Below, in pieces: positions 15,571 to 23,882 of a stretch of DNA of 64,000 nucleotides. The number at the start of each line of letters is the position of its first letter. The first letter of the stretch is position 1. Under the pieces are notes generated by a model. It saw nothing but the letters and a program-made list of their open reading frames with translations. It did no database searches and was not told where the DNA came from. The stretch covers positions 26,161-90,160 of IMG/VR virus record IMGVR_UViG_3300028837_001734; one strand, given 5' to 3'. The stretch comes from a virus. The translations under genes were made by a program, and so were the position numbers.

Positions 15571-17625
15571 CTAGCTTTTAGACAGATAACGATTCCCTAC
15601 AACTTTTAATTGAACACGCCCAAGTCGACGTTCGGTACGTTCATGTATTGGCTTGATAACTACCCCTTCTCGATAATGCTCTGCAGAAGATATGGAGCTA
15701 TCCCCATCTGCGAACTCAATAATCTTGTCTTTGTCAAAAGGTCCACGATAAACAAGTGGAACCCACGGGATACCTGCCGCCAATTTGCGGGCTTCGTCGT
15801 GATCAAGCCATCTGTTTCCTTCTAAGATATCAAAAGCAGCAAACCAAACAACGCCATTTGGTGCTCCATATTTAAGATTCTGGACCTGCCCATAAACTTC
15901 ACCATAAACGACAAGATCCTGATTATGTCTGCACCAACTTTCTAGTGCTGTATTATTCGCAAGAGCTTTCCACCATAAATTCTGTGGATCCTGTTTTTTC
16001 CAATGCTTACGAGATCCAGCAAACATCTTATCATTTATACACATAAATCTTGAGTTACAATTATGTATTAATACACCATTAGCAAAATAATTATGCGTAC
16101 CAGTTTCTAAATCGTATCTTTGTCTATTTTCTGATATACGATCAATAGAAGTGATGGTTTGATCGACATATACAGATTTATATGAATTGTCTTTTGAGGG
16201 CATCCATCCGTCATGACCACGATAACGTTCTGGAAGTTTATATTGCATAACCTGTGGAATATACGGTGCGATTATCAGAAACAACTTTTCAGCATCATTG
16301 GAATTAAGCCTCAGTCTCCAGCCTGACGAATTGTATTTGATGGCATGTATATCGAATTTGACCAAAGCCAATACTAGATTATCCACACTAAATTCAGAAA
16401 ATCCATTCGTCGCAAATACAACCCTGTCTTCTTGGTCCTCGTGATGACACAAACTACCATCATCCATATACCAAAATGCTAAAGCTATTGGAGTCAATTT
16501 TGGCACAATCGATGTCGGAACCTCCTTGTGCCCGTCTACAAACCAATCGTTGAAAAGATCTTTGATAAATGCGCTAGAAACAGTTCTACTTCTGGTCATC
16601 AGTGTTCCATATCCACTTATATGGTCTGTCTGTCTGTTACCGCACATTGTTCCTAGCGCTTGTTCCGTATATAGTAGATATTCTTCGTGATCTTTTTTAT
16701 GACTGAATTTAATGAAACCAGAAGAATCATTGCAGTCATAACTACCATCACCAAGCATCTTACCAATTAAGACCTGTTCCTGTATTGGTGTTAGTTCTAA
16801 CTCTGATCTTACCAGCCTAATAGTATCACCAACTGCCAGATGTTTAGCTTCAAGAAAACCGTTGTCAGAGTCTCCAAAATCAGTTTGTGTGACCACAAAA
16901 ACTTTATGATTAGGAGTACATTTTAACGAGCCAAAATAACTGCCTCGTCCAGCTCTGTGTCTATCAAACGTAATTTTCAACCATTCGTTACCTAAACCAT
17001 TTTTATAAACACGTTTTACACTGGTAGATACAATACTGTTAGAAGTAAAATCATATCCTAAAACTTCTCCATCATAATCTGAATCAACCAATTCTTGTAT
17101 TCGTTGTCTCTGACCGTTCGGCAACGAAATTCGTGCCTGAGATTGTACACATCCATGAATTTTTTCAGTAACAATTACTTCTTCGCCGTCTTTGAACAAA
17201 CGAGCATATTTTCTGAAATTCAGAACATCATATGTTGGAAAGAATCCCTTTGGGGCAACAACATTATCGCCACCAGTGCTAAAATGTCCGTGTACTTGTG
17301 GTTCGTAATGAGTCACACCAAGTGCTTCCATACAGTCATCACCGATCTTGGCTCCACCCGGTGCTGGCACCAATAGCCCCATGGACCATTCTCCCCTGAG
17401 TTTCTTTACTTTAATTCTGTAATGTCCTTTTAGAAAAGCAAATGTCTTTGTTTCCGGGACAACACTGTCTGGTGGGATGTAAACGGCAAGATCTCCATCT
17501 CGCCAATCTGCTGTACGGACAGCACACTGAAAATCACCAACATCAACAAGACTAAGTGAATTAGCATTTGGATGAGATCTTAACTTGATCGCTACTACAT
17601 CGCAAGTGTGTTCTGCTACTTTCAT
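15571..17625 (-). CDS. RNA ligase (DraRnl/Rnl5-like) interrupted by an intein
   Basis: A 684-residue precursor. Residues 1-150 form an N-terminal OB-like domain (SLSLVDVGDFQCAVRTADW), as in Deinococcus DraRnl. The nucleotidyl-transfer motif I is TEKIHG, with the AMP-accepting Lys at 155. The intein occupies residues 159-522. The C-terminal extein carries motif III (VYGEVYG), motif IIIa (WFAAFDIL), motif IV (EGVVIKP, near 653) and motif V (QLKVV, near 671). The spliced enzyme would be 320 residues. RNA ligases join nicked RNA ends and help phages repair cleaved tRNA, which fits the neighbouring tRNAs. It starts directly at the stop of the previous gene (ATG at 17625). Confidence 0.9.
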   Translation of the reverse strand: MKVAEHTCDVVAIKLRSHPNANSLSLVDVGDFQCAVRTADWRDGDLAVYIPPDSVVPETKTFAFLKGHYRIKVKKLRGEWSMGLLVPAPGGAKIGDDCMEALGVTHYEPQVHGHFSTGGDNVVAPKGFFPTYDVLNFRKYARLFKDGEEVIVTEKIHGCVQSQARISLPNGQRQRIQELVDSDYDGEVLGYDFTSNSIVSTSVKRVYKNGLGNEWLKITFDRHRAGRGSYFGSLKCTPNHKVFVVTQTDFGDSDNGFLEAKHLAVGDTIRLVRSELELTPIQEQVLIGKMLGDGSYDCNDSSGFIKFSHKKDHEEYLLYTEQALGTMCGNRQTDHISGYGTLMTRSRTVSSAFIKDLFNDWFVDGHKEVPTSIVPKLTPIALAFWYMDDGSLCHHEDQEDRVVFATNGFSEFSVDNLVLALVKFDIHAIKYNSSGWRLRLNSNDAEKLFLIIAPYIPQVMQYKLPERYRGHDGWMPSKDNSYKSVYVDQTITSIDRISENRQRYDLETGTHNYFANGVLIHNCNSRFMCINDKMFAGSRKHWKKQDPQNLWWKALANNTALESWCRHNQDLVVYGEVYGQVQNLKYGAPNGVVWFAAFDILEGNRWLDHDEARKLAAGIPWVPLVYRGPFDKDKIIEFADGDSSISSAEHYREGVVIKPIHERTERRLGRVQLKVVGNRYLSKS
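16060..17151 (-). mobile_element. Intein with LAGLIDADG homing endonuclease
   Basis: A 364-residue intein inside the RNA ligase. It starts at Cys 159 (CVQSQARISLPNG, block A), has block B CTPNHKVFVV, two LAGLIDADG-type helices (VLIGKMLGDGS and LAFWYMDDGSL), and ends GTHNYFANGVLIHN before Cys of the C-extein. All class 1 splicing residues are present (Cys1, His in block B, His-Asn end, Cys+1), so it should splice. The insertion point lies directly after the KxxG active-site motif, a typical intein site. Confidence 0.93.
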
Positions 17626-17912
17626 TATTCTTGATCTCCATTATTACATTTAAGATCACCGGCATCACCTTTTTTCTTCCTTTTAATAATATCATCAATT
17701 TCCTTACTTATACTATGAGGAGATTCAGGAATGATATTTGGTGAAGATAATTGTTGGGATAATATAGTAACCGGAGGATGTTGTATCTCCTCGATAACAA
17801 CAATCAATCCGTGTATAAGATCACACAATGCAGCACAAGTAACTTTATGATGTTTCGTACCAATGTTTTGTTTAATAGATGTTAATTTATTTCTAAGTAT
17901 ACCTGTATCCAT
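17625..17912 (-). CDS. Unknown small protein
   Basis: A 95-residue protein: helical N-terminal half, Pro-rich middle, Lys-rich tail. Start set by TAATG overlap with the upstream gene after TTGGAG; its stop abuts the RNA ligase start. No domain recognised. Confidence 0.55.
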   Translation of the reverse strand: MDTGILRNKLTSIKQNIGTKHHKVTCAALCDLIHGLIVVIEEIQHPPVTILSQQLSSPNIIPESPHSISKEIDDIIKRKKKGDAGDLKCNNGDQE

Positions 17913-18301
17913 TATTGACTCCAATCATAGTCTTTGTTGGTCTCAGTAAAGCTTTCTATTAACGTAGTCCCATCCTGATATTTAGTAAAGACACACAAAC
18001 CTTTTGTATAGCCCAAAAAAAGATCTATTATTTCTTCGGACATGAAGGGTATATTTAACAATTTACATGCGCAATTAACCAAAATTATATCAGCAGGTAT
18101 TATCGCACCAACTCTTTTTAAAGATGGAACTAATGACACATATACTGATGATCCAAAACCAATTTCGCTGACAGATACTAATACAGCAAATAATCCTTCA
18201 TCATGGATTGTTCTTCTAACAAATTTATCACATGCGAGATCAAAACTAGGAGCGTCTATAATCTCTTTACGTGGACCTGCTTCTAAATAATACTTTGCCA
18301 T
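17912..18301 (-). CDS. Unknown protein (129 aa)
   Basis: An alpha/beta protein with no recognised family. It overlaps the end of the phosphoribosyltransferase gene by 35 nt in another frame and couples to the next gene through TAATG. Two in-frame ATGs (18307, 18301) are possible; the second gives MAKYYLEAGPRKE. Confidence 0.55.
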   Translation of the reverse strand: MAKYYLEAGPRKEIIDAPSFDLACDKFVRRTIHDEGLFAVLVSVSEIGFGSSVYVSLVPSLKRVGAIIPADIILVNCACKLLNIPFMSEEIIDLFLGYTKGLCVFTKYQDGTTLIESFTETNKDYDWSQ

Positions 18302-18842
18302 CTTCATTCTTCGCCATAATACCTATATATGGAAAATTACGATATAATCCATTATAGTCAAGACCATAGCCAACGACAAATTCATTTTCTATATCAAAAC
18401 CAACACATTGGATACTTATGTTGTCTGGCGATTTCCCAGATTTCCTTAGTAACACAGCAGTGGTTAAACTTTCTGGATACGACCACGAAATATATTCCTG
18501 TACAAACCTGATGGTCTGACCACTATCAAAAATATCATCGATCAATAAAACGTGCCTATCATGAAGTTTAGTGGTGGGTGTCATTAAAAGCTTAAGATCT
18601 TGCGGTGTTACTGACTTGCCTGGATAGCTAGATACCCTAACAAAATCCAATTCCATTCTTAGATTGAGATGACGTATCAAGTCGGCCAAAAATAATGTTG
18701 CACCAGAAAGTACCCCAATAACCACCAGTGGTTCAGTTGAATGATGAACAGAATTAACAGTCCATTTATAACGATCCGTTAACTCAACTCCCATTTCGAC
18801 AATACGATTTTGTATTTGTTTTTCTGTCAGAAGTATTCTCAT
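18267..18842 (-). CDS. hpt: Hypoxanthine-guanine phosphoribosyltransferase-like enzyme
   Basis: A 191-residue type I phosphoribosyltransferase. The PRPP-binding signature VLLIDDIFDSGQT is at 98-110, the PPi loop GVLSGATLF at 43-51, and the purine-binding end reads FVVGYGLDYNGLYRN, as in HPRT/HGPRT. It would make IMP or GMP from a purine base and PRPP, salvaging bases from degraded host DNA. Length is normal for the family. It is downstream of a 67-aa unknown gene in the same unit. Confidence 0.88.
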   Translation of the reverse strand: MRILLTEKQIQNRIVEMGVELTDRYKWTVNSVHHSTEPLVVIGVLSGATLFLADLIRHLNLRMELDFVRVSSYPGKSVTPQDLKLLMTPTTKLHDRHVLLIDDIFDSGQTIRFVQEYISWSYPESLTTAVLLRKSGKSPDNISIQCVGFDIENEFVVGYGLDYNGLYRNFPYIGIMAKNEDGKVLFRSRST

Positions 18843-18845
18843 AAT

Positions 18846-19049
18846 TCATATTTCGTATTGTTCGGGATACAGAAATATCCATATACCAGGTTTGGGATTT
18901 GTCCATATAACATCAAAACCATTAGGCCCGAAAAATTTTGCATGTAATGGTTTTTCTACCACTGTCTGTTGAGAGTCATAACGACTAGTTAAATAAGGAT
19001 CTATTATAGTAATCTCATCGCCAGGATATGGTAAACACAAAACTATCAT
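18846..19049 (-). CDS. Unknown small protein (67 aa)
   Basis: CGGAG precedes the ATG at 19049. It contains hydrophobic and aromatic residues but no clear membrane helix (DVIWTNPKPGIWIFLYPEQ). First gene of the unit ending with the RNA ligase and tRNA-Met, just downstream of the tmRNA terminator. Unknown. Confidence 0.55.
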   Translation of the reverse strand: MIVLCLPYPGDEITIIDPYLTSRYDSQQTVVEKPLHAKFFGPNGFDVIWTNPKPGIWIFLYPEQYEI

Positions 19050-19070
19050 ATATAATCTCCGTCAACTTGG

Positions 19071-19099
19071 AAAAATAACCGGCTTAACCCACCGGTTAT
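19071..19099 (-). terminator. Terminator downstream of tmRNA
   Basis: Minus strand ATAACCGG, nine-base loop, CCGGTTAT followed by five T. It ends transcription that includes the tmRNA. Confidence 0.8.
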
Positions 19100-19176
19100 G
19101 AGTGGCTCTATCACCTAAAAGAAAATGGAAAGGAGGTGAAGCGCAATGCGCGGCCACAGGGCTATGTACATTATAC

Positions 19177-19520
19177 TGGAGGTAGCGGCATCGAAGCCGC
19201 GTCCAGAAACAGCTCCCATAATATTTCTACGTGCGTAGTTGATTATTTGAATCTCGGAGCCACGAACGCAAATCAACATGCTTTCGTCTTTCCATATCTA
19301 ACTGTTGTTTCGCTTCAATCTGGTTAGATAACAAATTGAAACTAGCCTACAAATCATCGCCTAATAAAATAGTAGGCATCTTCTATTAGACGGGCTACTA
19401 CGCAGCCATTGCTAACTGAACTTTGTCAGCTAAATTAAATGCCAGTTGTTTTACGAGGCCAACTGACCACCTCGGCACGCAATACTATTTTCACTTGTCC
19501 TGTCGAAACCTTTTACCCCC
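19177..19520 (-). ncRNA. ssrA: tmRNA (ssrA)
   Basis: A 344-nt RNA on the minus strand. The ends pair as a tRNA-like acceptor, GGGGGTA (19520-19514) with TACCTCC (19184-19178) plus A, and the 5' GGTTTCGACAGG and 3' GCGGC-TTCGAT-GCCGC T-arm are typical of tmRNA. An internal tag frame reads GAC AAA GTT CAG TTA GCA ATG GCT GCG TAG TAG (19427-19395). It follows TTTAGCT, which aligns with the TTAGTC that precedes the E. coli resume codon. The tag would be ADKVQLAMAA, counting the charged Ala. CCA is not encoded. tmRNA rescues stalled ribosomes and tags the products for proteolysis. Confidence 0.92.
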
Positions 19521-19532
19521 ATAGTCAGACAA

Positions 19533-19739
19533 TCAATTATCGGAAACCTGACTATCAATACCCGTAGCATGTCTCTCATGTGGATTATAAATGCGATCCT
19601 TCTGCACATGAACTTGACGATCACTCCGCTGGAAATACGGACCTTGATTAGATGCACAACCACTACCAAGTACAACAACCGTGACAACAACAGCAGCACC
19701 CAGTAGCCCAATGATACCAAAACACTTCTTCAAATTCAT
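19533..19739 (-). CDS. Small lipoprotein
   Basis: A 68-residue protein starting MNLKKCFGIIGLLGAAVVV, then VVLGSGC, a signal peptide with a lipobox-like end; the mature part is short, polar and basic. GGAG lies eight bases before the ATG at 19739. A promoter-like TATAAT lies at 19785-19790 and the gene directly precedes the tmRNA on the same strand. Function unknown; phage lipoproteins can act in superinfection exclusion. Confidence 0.6.
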   Translation of the reverse strand: MNLKKCFGIIGLLGAAVVVTVVVLGSGCASNQGPYFQRSDRQVHVQKDRIYNPHERHATGIDSQVSDN

Positions 19740-19784
19740 CTCATTTTCTCCAAAACAAAACATAATAAATCAATCAACATAAAT

Positions 19785-19790
19785 ATTATA
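19785..19790 (-). promoter_or_regulatory. Sigma-70-like promoter for lipoprotein and tmRNA
   Basis: Minus strand TTGGCC, 18 bases, TATAAT, located just after a terminator and about 46 nt before the lipoprotein start. The -35 match is only partial. Confidence 0.45.
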
Positions 19791-19834
19791 CGTTGTTCAT
19801 CAAACAATGGCCAAACAAAAAAACAAAATTTATT

Positions 19835-19865
19835 AAAAAAAGCAGGGACCGTTATCGGCCCCTGC
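19835..19865 (-). terminator. Rho-independent terminator
   Basis: Minus strand GCAGGGGCCG, loop, CGGTCCCTGC followed by seven T. It lies about 75 nt downstream of a promoter motif at 19939-19948. Confidence 0.88.
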
Positions 19866-19938
19866 GCCCTAAAGTAGCGAACGACGCGCAAGGATGGCGT
19901 AAACTGTGACACCTGCTCAAACACTATCGTTCATCTAT

Positions 19939-19948
19939 ATTATACACC
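19939..19948 (-). promoter_or_regulatory. Late-type promoter motif
   Basis: GGTGTATAAT on the minus strand, overlapping the stop codon of the propeller gene at 19940. Only about 75 nt lie between it and a strong terminator, with no reading frame that avoids the terminator. Confidence 0.5.
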
Positions 19949-20890
19949 AGACGTTGCCGATAATGGAGTAGGAATTACCGAAATTGATCCGGGCCAACGC
20001 AATCCACTACAAAGAGTTATACAATCGGTACCTTCGAAGGTACAACTTTTGATTTTACCTAAAGTTACCGATTGACTATCATCAATAAAAAATAGCCTGT
20101 CCCCAATAACTTCTCCACCAAAATAAGCAAAATTTTCCATAACATTTTCAGGTATCTCATATACTGTATCAAAAAAAGACGCAGTTATACCAAATGGATA
20201 ATGTAAACCACTACTTATGATTGTCTCAACATTCGAACCATCGAGATCTGATTTTTTAATATAATGACCTTCTAAATCAGTCCAATAAATTTGTTCATTT
20301 GTCAAAACAAAATCATATGGATGTCTTAAATCACCAGATGATGTCCTATCACCAGATAATAATATTTCTGGACCTGAACCATCAAAATTACATCTTATCA
20401 ATTCCGCATTATATTGGCCACTAACACCTCTCCCTAAAACGTATAATTTAGACTCAGCTACATCTATATCTAATGCAACTGGTTCGTGTAAACCACTAGC
20501 AATTTTTGTAACATCTGTACGAGTGGATGGAGTCTCTCCACTTGGAATCTCTATTCCCATTGAATAAAGATTATGTTCTTCCATGTCGGTAAAAAATACT
20601 GTACCAGATTCCGAACTAACAGCTAATCCCCATGGGTGCATAGTACCACTACATTCATAAATCTTTTCTTTATTATCTCCATGGCGGTCTAGCCTATTGA
20701 CTTCAACCGTTCCTGATGCCGTAGTACGATCATCTATCCAATATACTAATTCACCACTTGGATCATAAGCAATAGCATGCGAACTTACTAAATCATTTTG
20801 AATTATAATGGACCCACTAGTACATAACATACCTATATGTTGTAATTCAGTATCAACTTCATTATACCATAATCTATCTATTTCTGACAT
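19940..20890 (-). CDS. YWTD beta-propeller virion protein
   Basis: A 316-residue protein built of repeats like ELVYWIDD, TVFFTDMEEHNLYSM, QIYWTDLEGHYIKKSDLDG and RLFFIDD. These are the LDL-receptor class B (YWTD) six-bladed beta-propeller signature, with a YWTD tetrad present and D-G turn residues after each blade. ATG at 20890 follows AAAGG; the frame extends upstream into the previous gene. No signal peptide, so it probably acts in the particle, for example in receptor binding. It is a paralogue of its upstream neighbour. Confidence 0.75.
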   Translation of the reverse strand: MSEIDRLWYNEVDTELQHIGMLCTSGSIIIQNDLVSSHAIAYDPSGELVYWIDDRTTASGTVEVNRLDRHGDNKEKIYECSGTMHPWGLAVSSESGTVFFTDMEEHNLYSMGIEIPSGETPSTRTDVTKIASGLHEPVALDIDVAESKLYVLGRGVSGQYNAELIRCNFDGSGPEILLSGDRTSSGDLRHPYDFVLTNEQIYWTDLEGHYIKKSDLDGSNVETIISSGLHYPFGITASFFDTVYEIPENVMENFAYFGGEVIGDRLFFIDDSQSVTLGKIKSCTFEGTDCITLCSGLRWPGSISVIPTPLSATSGV

Positions 20891-20903
20891 TGAATCTGCC
20901 TTT

Positions 20904-21878
20904 CTATTCAATTCCATATTCACTATCTGGTGTTCGAATAATGATAACAGCATGCACATCATCTAATCCACTCGCTAGTATAATATTTTCACTACCATCT
21001 AAATTACAACTTCTAACCAGATCATCTCCACCATCTTGTGTAAAAATTAATCTATTACCTATTAACTCACCAGCATATCCTATAAAGACATCAGGATTCA
21101 CATCCTGAACATCATCCCAACCATCAATAGTAGCTATGGCCAAACCGTACGGTGCTGAATTAGATATACTAGATAATATTTCGACATTACTACCGTCTAT
21201 ATCTGCTCTACCAACTTCATCTGCACCAGGAGCGGTCCAATATATTTTGCCATCATAAATGAGCATATCACATGGATCATCAGTTACACACCATCTGTTA
21301 CTAGTGACCCATTCTCTGTTGGTACCATCAAAATCACGTTTTGATACTCTAAAACCCCATTTACCTTCTTCTACACTATATTGTTGTGTCATAACATATA
21401 ACTTTAATGCCCTAACACCACTTGCGACAGTCATCGCAGAATGTATTACACCAGTAGAATTATCAATTTCTATCATATCACTCTTATGACGCTCTGCAGC
21501 GCTACTACCACTTGGGATGTCAACACCAATAGAATATATATATCCAGGTTTATCACCATTAACAAAAAACACCAATCCTGATTCCACACTAAGAGTCATA
21601 GCTTGTGGTTTTATATTTGGCCCTTCTCCATCAAACATTTCCTCTCTAGAACTACCCAATAAATTTATTCTTTCAATTGCATATTCGTCAGGATCACTCC
21701 AATAAATCTTTTCTTTAACATCATGATATGCAAAATTATATGGATGATCGATATTGCCAGAAGTCATTGGCGTACATCCACTATTAGTACATAACACATC
21801 TTTATAAACCATTTGGCCTGATGTACCTAATGTTTGTTTAGTACCCAACCACAATTTATCCCACAAAACAGACGGCAT
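20904..21878 (-). CDS. YWTD beta-propeller virion protein
   Basis: A 324-residue paralogue of the next gene downstream, with blades KIYWSDPDEYAIERINLLGS, KIYWTAPGADEVGRADIDGS and a terminal blade RSCNLDGSENIILASGLDD. AAGGAGAG lies before the ATG at 21878. The arrangement of blades suggests a complete propeller. Function in the virion is inferred from position between tail genes. Confidence 0.75.
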   Translation of the reverse strand: MPSVLWDKLWLGTKQTLGTSGQMVYKDVLCTNSGCTPMTSGNIDHPYNFAYHDVKEKIYWSDPDEYAIERINLLGSSREEMFDGEGPNIKPQAMTLSVESGLVFFVNGDKPGYIYSIGVDIPSGSSAAERHKSDMIEIDNSTGVIHSAMTVASGVRALKLYVMTQQYSVEEGKWGFRVSKRDFDGTNREWVTSNRWCVTDDPCDMLIYDGKIYWTAPGADEVGRADIDGSNVEILSSISNSAPYGLAIATIDGWDDVQDVNPDVFIGYAGELIGNRLIFTQDGGDDLVRSCNLDGSENIILASGLDDVHAVIIIRTPDSEYGIE

Positions 21879-21896
21879 TGCGCTCTCCTTTCGTAT

Positions 21897-21941
21897 AAAA
21901 AAAACATGAGGCAGAAGAGGAACTAAGCTCATCTACCTCAC
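21897..21941 (-). terminator. Rho-independent terminator
   Basis: Minus strand TGAGGTAGA paired with TCTGCCTCA (one G-T pair) followed by eight T. It separates the tail-tube gene from the propeller genes. Confidence 0.85.
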
Positions 21942-21971
21942 GTCTTATTGCATCATCATCCTTCATAATTG

Positions 21972-23078
21972 TTATAATCCAGCAGGATCTTGTGGATGAG
22001 TAACACTTAAACTATTAAAGTTTGAATAATTATACGAGACAGTGACATTGCCACCACCAGCATCACCACCACCATAGGTGACAGAAGCGAGCTTATTATT
22101 CGCACCAAGATTTAATAAAGTACCTTCTTCAACCCAGACTAAGATTTTCTGATCAGTCAAGTTGGTTCCACCAACAGGATCAGCAAGAGCATCAATTAAG
22201 TCTCCCTCAGAAGCAGTACTATCAATAACACATGTAACTTCAGTTGGGAATGAAACAAATCGATGATATGGGCCACGTCTACCTAATTCAAATAACTCTT
22301 CACGACCAAGATCTGTCGAGACTGTAACGGTTTGTAGGTGGGCAAGATATGCATCCCCAGAAACAATATTCCATCCACTAGCATCAATACCGTCAATCTC
22401 TGTAGGCCACAGACTTCCACTAGTACCAGTTACAGCACCAGTATCACTCATAGAACAACCAGAACCCATTAAAATATTCTCTCGACGAGCTACACCACCA
22501 GATGCAGTAACGGATAACGGAGCATCAGATCCATCGAAAACAGATGGCAAGAAATGATCTAACCCACTTGCTGCCCACAGTTTATCATTACCAACCAAAG
22601 TTACATCTTCAGTAGAGTTACCGTCAACATTTAATGTATATGTTAAAGCTGAAACATACATACCAGACATACCGACAGCCTGTACCGGAGTACCAGATGC
22701 ATTTTCATTAGTATCGGGATAAATATTTAATGCTGTATAACACCTTTCGTTAGATCTACCAACTAATGTGGCAGAAGCGGCACCTGGAGTTGCAAGATGA
22801 TACAGAAGAGGATAACCATCGAGAACTTTTTGTGCGGTCAATTCAATGTCAGGAATACCCTCTATATTCTCATAAAGTTCTAATTGACCTAATTCGAATA
22901 CCTGTTCTAGATTAAAAGTAGTAGTTAAACCAACACTTTGCACACCGTGTGCAGTAACAAAACCAGACGGATGTGTTCCAGAACCAACATGAACCGCACC
23001 AGAATCAAGCGGACACAAAACACCATGCTCTGCAAAGCCTAAAGCCTGAACAGCGTAGAAAATCCTGTTATTTGGCAT
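21972..23078 (-). CDS. Major tail tube-like protein
   Basis: A 368-residue beta-rich protein starting MPNNRIFYAVQALGFAEHG and then HGVQSVGLTTTFNLEQVFEL. This beginning, and the later ELGRRGPYHRFVSFPTEV segment, resemble tail-tube (major tail) proteins of environmental phages as I remember them. It has its own promoter motif, a strong GGGGAG ribosome site and a terminator, as expected for a highly expressed structural protein. Tail identity is inferred; it could also be another abundant virion protein. Confidence 0.65.
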   Translation of the reverse strand: MPNNRIFYAVQALGFAEHGVLCPLDSGAVHVGSGTHPSGFVTAHGVQSVGLTTTFNLEQVFELGQLELYENIEGIPDIELTAQKVLDGYPLLYHLATPGAASATLVGRSNERCYTALNIYPDTNENASGTPVQAVGMSGMYVSALTYTLNVDGNSTEDVTLVGNDKLWAASGLDHFLPSVFDGSDAPLSVTASGGVARRENILMGSGCSMSDTGAVTGTSGSLWPTEIDGIDASGWNIVSGDAYLAHLQTVTVSTDLGREELFELGRRGPYHRFVSFPTEVTCVIDSTASEGDLIDALADPVGGTNLTDQKILVWVEEGTLLNLGANNKLASVTYGGGDAGGGNVTVSYNYSNFNSLSVTHPQDPAGL

Positions 23079-23116
23079 AGGTCACTCCCCTTTCTCAAAA
23101 GACTATCCAACCTTAT

Positions 23117-23127
23117 TTTTATACACC
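23117..23127 (-). promoter_or_regulatory. Late-type promoter motif
   Basis: GGTGTATAAAA on the minus strand, 38 nt before the tail-tube-like gene. Confidence 0.6.
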
Positions 23128-23132
23128 AAAAC

Positions 23133-23846
23133 TTATTTTTTATGAGGGCAAATACCACCATTCAAATATTTCCCCATATTACAATTCCAACATAATAATT
23201 GATAAAAATTTGGAAATCCATTATTAATAATATCTTTATAAATGCTTATACCACTGCCTCTTAATTTCCTATGCCTATTTCCATCATTGTTAATATGGTC
23301 AATATTTAGTAATAGTTCATTAGATTCTCCACAACAACTACACTTATGCCCATAATGATTAAAAACCAATAATTTAATTCGTCTATTATCTTCTTTCCTC
23401 TTATGTTTCACCTTAGTCTGATAATGTTTTCTAGATTTGTCTAAACATTGATCACAAGTACGCAATCCCTCTTTGGGAATATTTTTACCACACTGTCCGC
23501 ACAATCCCATACCATGCCGCTCTTCTGATATAGAAACAAATTTATTATTGCGTTTATATCTACAATTATCACACTCTGTGTGCTGACCATCCGTTTGATC
23601 TCCACACACAACACATAAAAAATTATTTTTCGCTTTTAATCTTCTATCACTTTGTGTTCTCTTTGCTTGTTGGCTACATATATCACACAATAAACTAGAT
23701 CTATTACTTTTGCGATGACATTTAACACATAATCCCGCTTTCTTTCTGGCATTATAAAATTGTCTATAATATTCCCTACTACACTCAAGACATTTACGAT
23801 CTTTATTAACAGATTCTCTTGTCCGACATTTGATGCATAATCCCAT
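23133..23846 (-). CDS. HNH endonuclease with many zinc knuckles
   Basis: A 237-residue free-standing nuclease. Five or more CxxC pairs in the first 150 residues (CIKC, CLEC, CVKC, CDIC, CVVC, CGQC) suggest stacked zinc ribbons for DNA binding. The HNH core is CSCCGESNELLLNIDHINND, then HRKLRG and LCWNCN. The ATG at 23846 follows GGAAGGAG. It lies between virion genes with its own promoter motif, fitting a homing endonuclease inserted into the tail module. Confidence 0.87.
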   Translation of the reverse strand: MGLCIKCRTRESVNKDRKCLECSREYYRQFYNARKKAGLCVKCHRKSNRSSLLCDICSQQAKRTQSDRRLKAKNNFLCVVCGDQTDGQHTECDNCRYKRNNKFVSISEERHGMGLCGQCGKNIPKEGLRTCDQCLDKSRKHYQTKVKHKRKEDNRRIKLLVFNHYGHKCSCCGESNELLLNIDHINNDGNRHRKLRGSGISIYKDIINNGFPNFYQLLCWNCNMGKYLNGGICPHKK

Positions 23847-23868
23847 AATGTTTCTCCTTCCATGGGAC

Positions 23869-23878
23869 TTATACACAA
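23869..23878 (-). promoter_or_regulatory. Late-type promoter motif
   Basis: TTGTGTATAAG on the minus strand, about 25 nt upstream of the HNH gene start. Confidence 0.5.
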
Positions 23879-23882
23879 AAAT

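Noticed and set aside
19136-19327. 63-codon plus-strand frame over the tmRNA
   Set aside because: It is the opposite strand of a highly structured RNA, so it has no independent support.
19736-19924. 62-codon minus-strand frame
   Set aside because: It reads through a strong terminator hairpin and has no ribosome site; the real lipoprotein starts at 19739.
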